NCBI RefSeq assembly: GCF_900114535.1
Contig: NZ_FOTK01000001.1
Coordinates: 248,001 to 312,000 of the forward strand
From: Methylobacterium pseudosasicola
Lineage (GTDB): Bacteria > Pseudomonadota > Alphaproteobacteria > Rhizobiales > Beijerinckiaceae
Length of the DNA: 64,000 nt
Reading direction: 5' to 3'
Shown: positions 59,926 to 64,000 of the stretch, in pieces
Layout of the letters: each line of letters begins with the position of its first letter
Numbering within the stretch: the first letter of the stretch is position 1
Translations under genes and position numbers: made by a program
The notes under the pieces: generated by a model
Databases searched by the model: none
Told to the model about the DNA's origin: nothing
The model's input: the letters and a program-made list of their open reading frames with translations, nothing else

Positions 59926-60830
59926 TGTCCGACGCGGCGGCGCCGGCCGCTCTGCGCGAACTCTTCGTCGAGATGAACGACCTTAAGCGCGTCCATTCGG
60001 CGGGCCGCGAAGGGTCGATCGCCGAACGGCTGTTCGCACAGGGCTGGAGCCTGCTCACCGGCGGCGCCGCGCCGCAGGATGTCGCCCTCGACATCACCGC
60101 GACGACGCTGGCGGCGACCCGGCTCTGCGACCTCGACGCCGCCTTCCTGGCGGCGGCGGGGCTCTCGGAGGCGGCGGCCTCCGCCGTGCTGGTCGCGGGC
60201 TTCGACGCCGTCACCGGCAATCTCGACCCGGACCTGCGGGATCGCTTGCGCCGCCGGCTCGCACCGCGCCCGCCCGGCCGGCCCGGACCGGTACCGGCCT
60301 TCGTGGCGGCGCTGGCGAAGCAACCGCGGGCGGGGGTGACCTGCCCGGGCCGCGCGCGGATCCTGCTGGAGCCGCCCGAGAACCACGCCGAGCATTGCCT
60401 GATCGTCGCGGTCTACGGCGTCTGCCTCAGCCCGTTCTACCGGGCCGATCCCGGCACCGTGTTCCTGGCCGCCATGGCGCATCACTTTCACAACGCCGCG
60501 ATGCCTGATGCCGGCTTCACCGGCGAGATGCTGCTCGGCGACCATCTCGGCCCGATCATGGCCGTCACCACAGGCTGGGCGATGAACGAGCTGGACGCGC
60601 CCCTGCGCGGGGAGGTCGAGCGCGCCCGAGCCGTGCTGCCGGACGACGCCACCGCCGAGGGGCGCGCCTTCCACGCCGCCGATTGTGTCGACCGGGTCCT
60701 GCAGATCGCCCAGCACCTGCGCGGCGCCTCCACCACGATGGCAGCGGTGCTCGACGAGTGGGAGCTGGTGCATGCCGGCCCGGTGAAGGGCTTCCACGAC
60801 CGTGTCCTGCGCGACATGCGCATCCCTTAG
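59925..60830 (+). CDS. HD-superfamily-like protein of the inositol operon
   Basis: A 301-residue soluble protein, not matched to a named family. The C-terminal half has an HD-domain-like order of possible metal ligands: ENHAEHCLIVAVYGVC (His at about 154 and 157), AAMAHHFHNAAMPDAG (His 186, 187, 189, where HD proteins have His-Asp), LLGDHLGPIM (Asp206-His207) and AADCVDRVLQIAQHL (Asp253, Asp256). If so it could be a phosphohydrolase or a diiron oxygenase of the HD type. It overlaps the inositol-3-phosphate synthase gene by one base, so a role on an inositol phosphate is the natural hypothesis. Fold and function are inference. Confidence 0.65.
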   Translation: MSDAAAPAALRELFVEMNDLKRVHSAGREGSIAERLFAQGWSLLTGGAAPQDVALDITATTLAATRLCDLDAAFLAAAGLSEAAASAVLVAGFDAVTGNLDPDLRDRLRRRLAPRPPGRPGPVPAFVAALAKQPRAGVTCPGRARILLEPPENHAEHCLIVAVYGVCLSPFYRADPGTVFLAAMAHHFHNAAMPDAGFTGEMLLGDHLGPIMAVTTGWAMNELDAPLRGEVERARAVLPDDATAEGRAFHAADCVDRVLQIAQHLRGASTTMAAVLDEWELVHAGPVKGFHDRVLRDMRIP

Positions 60831-60893
60831 GACCGAACCCGCGTTGTCCGTCAGACCCGGTCGCCCATCTGACGGGGGCGGTCCCGAGAGCCC

Positions 60894-62075
60894 ATGATCC
60901 CGTTCGAACTCATATCGCCGCAGACCGGCAACCCGCTGAAGCCCGATGGGCCGCACGCCCTGCGCGACGCCGGCACTGGTGCGCGCTGGCCCGTCATCGA
61001 TGGCATTCCGTATCTGCGGATCGGCCGCGAGACTCTGGTCGAGCGGGTTCTAGCCCATCTCGACGCGGGCGAGCCCGACGAGGCCCTGGCCGCCCTCCTG
61101 GTCGATCAGGACGATTGGTGGAACGGTCCCCCGGCGGATCCGGCCGGGATCATCCAGCTCATCAAGGACCGTCGCCACGCGACGTTGCGGGACGCCGTCG
61201 ATAAGCTTGGCTGGGGCCGCGTCGGCGATTACTTCCTACATCGCTGGACCGACCCGACCTTTCTGGCCGGCCTGACGCTGCTCGAAGCGCATTGGAACGA
61301 GCCGCGCTGCGTCTTCGAATTCGCCTGCGGCATCGGCCACTACCTGCGCGAGCTCGAACGCCGCGGCTGCAAGACCGCCGGGGCCGACGTGGTCTTCGCC
61401 AAGCTCTGGGTTGCCCGCCACTGGGTCGTCGGCCCCAAACCGCAGCTGGTCTGCTTCGATGCCGGCTCACCGCACTGGCCCATCCCCGGCGCGCCGGTCG
61501 ACCTCGTCGTCTGCAACGACGCCTTCTACTTCCTCGACGATAAGGCCGGCCTCCTCGACAACCTGCGCCAGAATGCCGGCGACGATGGCTGGCTGGCGCT
61601 CAGCCACATCCACAATCGCGAATGCCCGGGCTTCTCCGCCGGCCGGGCCGTCACCGCCGAGGAGATCGCCGAGCTGTTCCCCGACGCCCTGGTCTATGAT
61701 GATGCCGAGTTGACCCGCGCCCTGGTCGAGGCCCGGGCGCCGGTGCCGCAGGAGCCGGCGTCTCTGCGGAGCTGCGAGGCGTTCTCGGTGGTGGCCGGCC
61801 CCGGCATGCGCCCGGCGCCCCGCGCGGTGGTGGATGGGCTGACTCTGCCGAAGGCCGGGACCGTGATGCGGCTCAACCCGCTCTACCAACCCGAGGGCGG
61901 CGGCCACGCGATCCACTGGCCCTCCGACCGCTACCGGGAGGAATACGCACCCCGGGCCACCTACCCCATGCAGACCTCGGCGCCCGAGCAGATCACCTTC
62001 GACGGCACCATCGACGGTGCCGAGACGCAGCGGGTCCGCGCCCGCGAATTCGTCGATCTCCCGGAGCGCTGGTGA
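60894..62075 (+). CDS. SAM-dependent methyltransferase with Trm112-like N-terminus
   Basis: A 393-residue protein. Residues 1-42 (MIPFELISPQTGNPLKPDGP ... WPVIDGIPYLRIG) resemble a Trm112-type module that has lost its zinc cysteines. Residues about 135-300 form a class I AdoMet domain: CVFEFACGIGHYLRELERRG (motif I), AGADVVFAKLWVARHWVVG and VDLVVCNDAFYFLDDKAGLL (motif IV), then WLALSHIHNRECPG. A C-terminal part of about 100 residues has no obvious match. The gene's TGA overlaps the oxidoreductase ATG at 62075. In this operon it may methylate an inositol-derived intermediate. Confidence 0.8.
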   Translation: MIPFELISPQTGNPLKPDGPHALRDAGTGARWPVIDGIPYLRIGRETLVERVLAHLDAGEPDEALAALLVDQDDWWNGPPADPAGIIQLIKDRRHATLRDAVDKLGWGRVGDYFLHRWTDPTFLAGLTLLEAHWNEPRCVFEFACGIGHYLRELERRGCKTAGADVVFAKLWVARHWVVGPKPQLVCFDAGSPHWPIPGAPVDLVVCNDAFYFLDDKAGLLDNLRQNAGDDGWLALSHIHNRECPGFSAGRAVTAEEIAELFPDALVYDDAELTRALVEARAPVPQEPASLRSCEAFSVVAGPGMRPAPRAVVDGLTLPKAGTVMRLNPLYQPEGGGHAIHWPSDRYREEYAPRATYPMQTSAPEQITFDGTIDGAETQRVRAREFVDLPERW

Positions 62076-63070
62076 TGGACTCCGTCGGCTGGGGCATCGT
62101 CGGCTACGGCTGGGTCGCCCGCGACTACATGGCCCCGGGCATCCGGGCGGCGGGCCACCGCCTCGTGGCGGTCAGCGATCCCAACCCGGATTGCCGCGCG
62201 GCGGCGGAGCGCGAAGGCGCCCGCGCCCATGCCGACCTCGCCGGCCTGCTCGCGGAGCCCGAGGTCGAGGCGGTCTACGTGGCGACCCCGAACCATCTCC
62301 ATCGGGGCGCCGTCGAGGCGCTCGCGGCCGCCGGCAAGGCGATCCTGTGCGAGAAGCCGATGGCGGCGACGCTGGCCGACGCCGAAGCCATCGTGCGGGC
62401 GGTTGAGTCCCAAAACATCTTCTACGGCACCGCCTTCGACCAGCGGCACCACCCGGCCCACCGGGCGATCCGCGCCCAGGTCGCTGTCGGTCGGCTCGGC
62501 ACAGTCACGACGGTGCGGATCGTCTACGCCTGCTGGCTCGGGCGCGACTGGTCGGAGGCCGGCCAGCCCAACTGGCGGATCGACGCCGCGCAGGCCGGCG
62601 GCGGCGCGCTCATGGACCTCGCACCCCACGGCCTCGATCTGGTGAATTTCCTCCTCGGCGAGCCGATCGCCGACATCGCCGCCCTGACCCAGATTCGCGC
62701 CCAGGATTACGCCGTCGATGATGGCGCGCTGCTGATCGGCCGTACCGCCGACGGCGTACTGGTGAGCTTGCACGTTGCCTACAATTGCCCCGACGCCCTG
62801 CCGCGCCGCCGCCTAGAGGTGGGCGGCACCAAGGGCCAGCTCACCGCCATCGACACGATGGGCCAGACGGCCGGCGGATCCCTGACTTTCACGGACGGCG
62901 CGAGCGGACGCACGGAGCCGCTGGCCTTCGATGCGGACAACTCGCCTTTCACCGAGCAGGTGCGCGCCTTCGGCTCGGCCCTGCGCCGGCCCGAGGAGCG
63001 CGTGGCCTATTCGGCCTCCCGAGACCTCCACACGATGCGACTCGTCGCCCGTGCCTACGGGCAGGGGTAA
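62075..63070 (+). CDS. Gfo/Idh/MocA-family oxidoreductase
   Basis: A 331-residue NAD(P)-dependent dehydrogenase. It opens with the Rossmann segment GWGIVGYGWVARDYMAPGIR, then VEAVYVATPNHLHRGAVEAL and GKAILCEKPMAATLADAEAI, containing the EKP motif of the family. The substrate domain has AGGGALMDLAPHGLDLVNFL with the usual catalytic D-x3-H (DLAPHG). Family members include inositol 2-dehydrogenase and scyllo-inosose reductases, so with inositol-3-phosphate synthase nearby an inositol or aminocyclitol substrate is likely, though not shown by motif. The preferred start is ATG 62075, overlapping the preceding stop; GTG 62072 is next to it. Confidence 0.88.
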   Translation: MDSVGWGIVGYGWVARDYMAPGIRAAGHRLVAVSDPNPDCRAAAEREGARAHADLAGLLAEPEVEAVYVATPNHLHRGAVEALAAAGKAILCEKPMAATLADAEAIVRAVESQNIFYGTAFDQRHHPAHRAIRAQVAVGRLGTVTTVRIVYACWLGRDWSEAGQPNWRIDAAQAGGGALMDLAPHGLDLVNFLLGEPIADIAALTQIRAQDYAVDDGALLIGRTADGVLVSLHVAYNCPDALPRRRLEVGGTKGQLTAIDTMGQTAGGSLTFTDGASGRTEPLAFDADNSPFTEQVRAFGSALRRPEERVAYSASRDLHTMRLVARAYGQG

Positions 63071-63127
63071 CGCTCTCAAGACAGGATCGCCAACCACGGA
63101 ACCAGACTCCAGGACGTCCCACCATCA

Positions 63128-63244
63128 CCCTCATCCTGAGGTGCCTGCGTCAGCGGGCCTCGAAGGTGCCCTCCAGAGATCGCGCGGCTGGCTGGAGGCC
63201 TCCTTCGAGGCCTCCACTGCGCTTCGGCACCTCAGGATGAGGGG
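63128..63244. repeat. Intergenic palindromic repeat, CCTCATCCTGAGGTGC family (copy 2)
   Basis: A 117-bp imperfect palindrome with arms CCCTCATCCTGAGGTGC and GCACCTCAGGATGAGGGG, inner arms CCTCGAAGG and CCTTCGAGG, clearly the same family as 20091-20207. It separates the oxidoreductase gene from the YcaO gene. Confidence 0.85.
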
Positions 63245-63294
63245 AGGGAAGGGATAGGCCACGGCGCACGGTTCAAGGCAGACGGGAATACGAC

Positions 63295-64000
63295 TTGACC
63301 GACACAGCTCTCAGCCACGACCAGGATGACCGCGCTCGCCACGAGCGGATCAAGGCGCCGCGCCCCTATCGGTTCGGCGCCAAGCGCCGGATCGAGGGGC
63401 TGCCGGAGGCGCTGCCCGATCCCGTGCGGGCCTATCTCGACGTGCTGCCGGAGGGGCGCATCGTCGGATTCCCGCTGGCGCCGCTTGACCGGACCGGCGT
63501 GCCGGTCTGGTTCGTCGCCCTGTTCCTCGACGATCCGTTCTTCGTCGGCGCGATGCCGTCGGGCATCGGCTACGGCGCTACCGACGAGGAGGCGCTGATC
63601 GGTGCCGTGGCCGAGATTGCCGAGAACCTGATGCCGTCGCTCGCCGTGCTGCCGCGGGCCAAGGAGCGGGCGAGCTATACCGATCTCGCCCGCGTCTACG
63701 GGGCGAAGTCCGTCGCCGATCCGCTCACCCTGTGCCTGCCGGCAGGCTCGCCGGTCGGCCGCGACACCGTGCTCGAATGGACCCCGACCGTCCGGCACCG
63801 GACCGGCGAGATCGTGCTGATGCCGCTCGATGTGGCCGCCACCGATTATTTCGAGCTGTCGGAGGGCTACCGGCCCTTCACCAACCTGATCACCAACGGC
63901 CTCGGTGCCGGGCCCGACGTACCCTTCGCCCTCGGCCACGGCGTGCTCGAACTGTTGCAGCGCGACGGCAACGGCCTGCTGTTCCGGGCCCTCGACCAGG
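63295..64000 (+). CDS. YcaO-domain protein, 5' part
   Basis: A frame from a TTG at 63295 (MTDTALSHDQDDRARHERIK) runs open to the right edge: 235 complete codons, no stop. It contains IEGLPEALPDPVRAYLDVLP, IGYGATDEEALIGAVAEIAE and, near the end, TNGLGAGPDVPFALGHGVLE followed by LLQRDGN, the typical YcaO stretch (sNGlAaG.....A..hgllElieRd) that carries ATP/Mg ligands. YcaO proteins phosphorylate amide bonds to build azoline rings, thioamides or amidines. It follows the inositol operon with a 224-base gap containing a palindromic repeat, so it may have its own promoter. The C-terminal part is outside the window. Confidence 0.85.
   Translation, partial: MTDTALSHDQDDRARHERIKAPRPYRFGAKRRIEGLPEALPDPVRAYLDVLPEGRIVGFPLAPLDRTGVPVWFVALFLDDPFFVGAMPSGIGYGATDEEALIGAVAEIAENLMPSLAVLPRAKERASYTDLARVYGAKSVADPLTLCLPAGSPVGRDTVLEWTPTVRHRTGEIVLMPLDVAATDYFELSEGYRPFTNLITNGLGAGPDVPFALGHGVLELLQRDGNGLLFRALDQ

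Overview
The window is a very GC-rich stretch (roughly 70% G+C) of what looks like an alphaproteobacterial chromosome. Gene content points to Methylobacterium/Methylorubrum or a close relative: a lanmodulin-type secreted EF-hand protein (47741-48154), a DUF6894-type small protein, the rhizobial-type ffh-aroQ-rpsP-rimM-trmD order, and intergenic palindromic repeats. The genus is inferred from these markers, not proven. I see no transposase, integrase, CRISPR array, tRNA gene or rRNA gene.

Layout. 1-12.6 kb: a gene end, a brnT/brnA toxin-antitoxin pair, kdsB-pheA, a membrane-anchored cytochrome c, an MFS exporter, an AT-rich patch with two small genes, a Crp-type regulator, a GNAT enzyme, a marR-monooxygenase pair behind a perfect palindrome, a divergent MFS/araC pair, a NIPSNAP gene, and argC preceded by a leader ORF and terminator. 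12.6-25 kb (minus strand): two tandem YejA-like solute-binding proteins with YejB but no YejE/YejF, then a moxR-DUF58-BatA/DUF4159-VWA-like membrane gene set. 25-30 kb: two large glycosyltransferases. 30-36.5 kb: a UbiH-type hydroxylase, tesB, glnK-amtB, and serC behind a pseudoknot-capable leader. 36.7-41.6 kb: the ffh-aroQ-rpsP-rimM-trmD translation block, interrupted by an inverted gene for an exported methyltransferase. 41.9-50.7 kb: a coiled-coil protein, a tiny minus-strand gene with a maximal Shine-Dalgarno, a Rieske oxygenase, an MBL hydrolase, a solute-binding protein, lanmodulin and several small exported or unknown proteins. 50.7-58.4 kb: a bifunctional penicillin-binding protein with an SNase-like tail, an HdeD-like protein, an emrA/emrB exporter and a lytic transglycosylase. 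58.7-64 kb: a tight operon of inositol-3-phosphate synthase, an HD-like protein, a methyltransferase and a Gfo/Idh/MocA oxidoreductase, followed by a YcaO-family gene running off the right edge.

Functional themes are envelope biogenesis (KDO activation, glycosyltransferases, peptidoglycan synthesis and turnover), nitrogen sensing and uptake (glnK-amtB), amino-acid synthesis (pheA, aroQ, argC, serC), lanthanide handling, and an uncharacterised inositol/YcaO locus. The strongest leads are the atypical lanmodulin, the inositol-YcaO locus, the serC and argC leaders, the tiny maximal-SD gene, and the PBP-SNase fusion.
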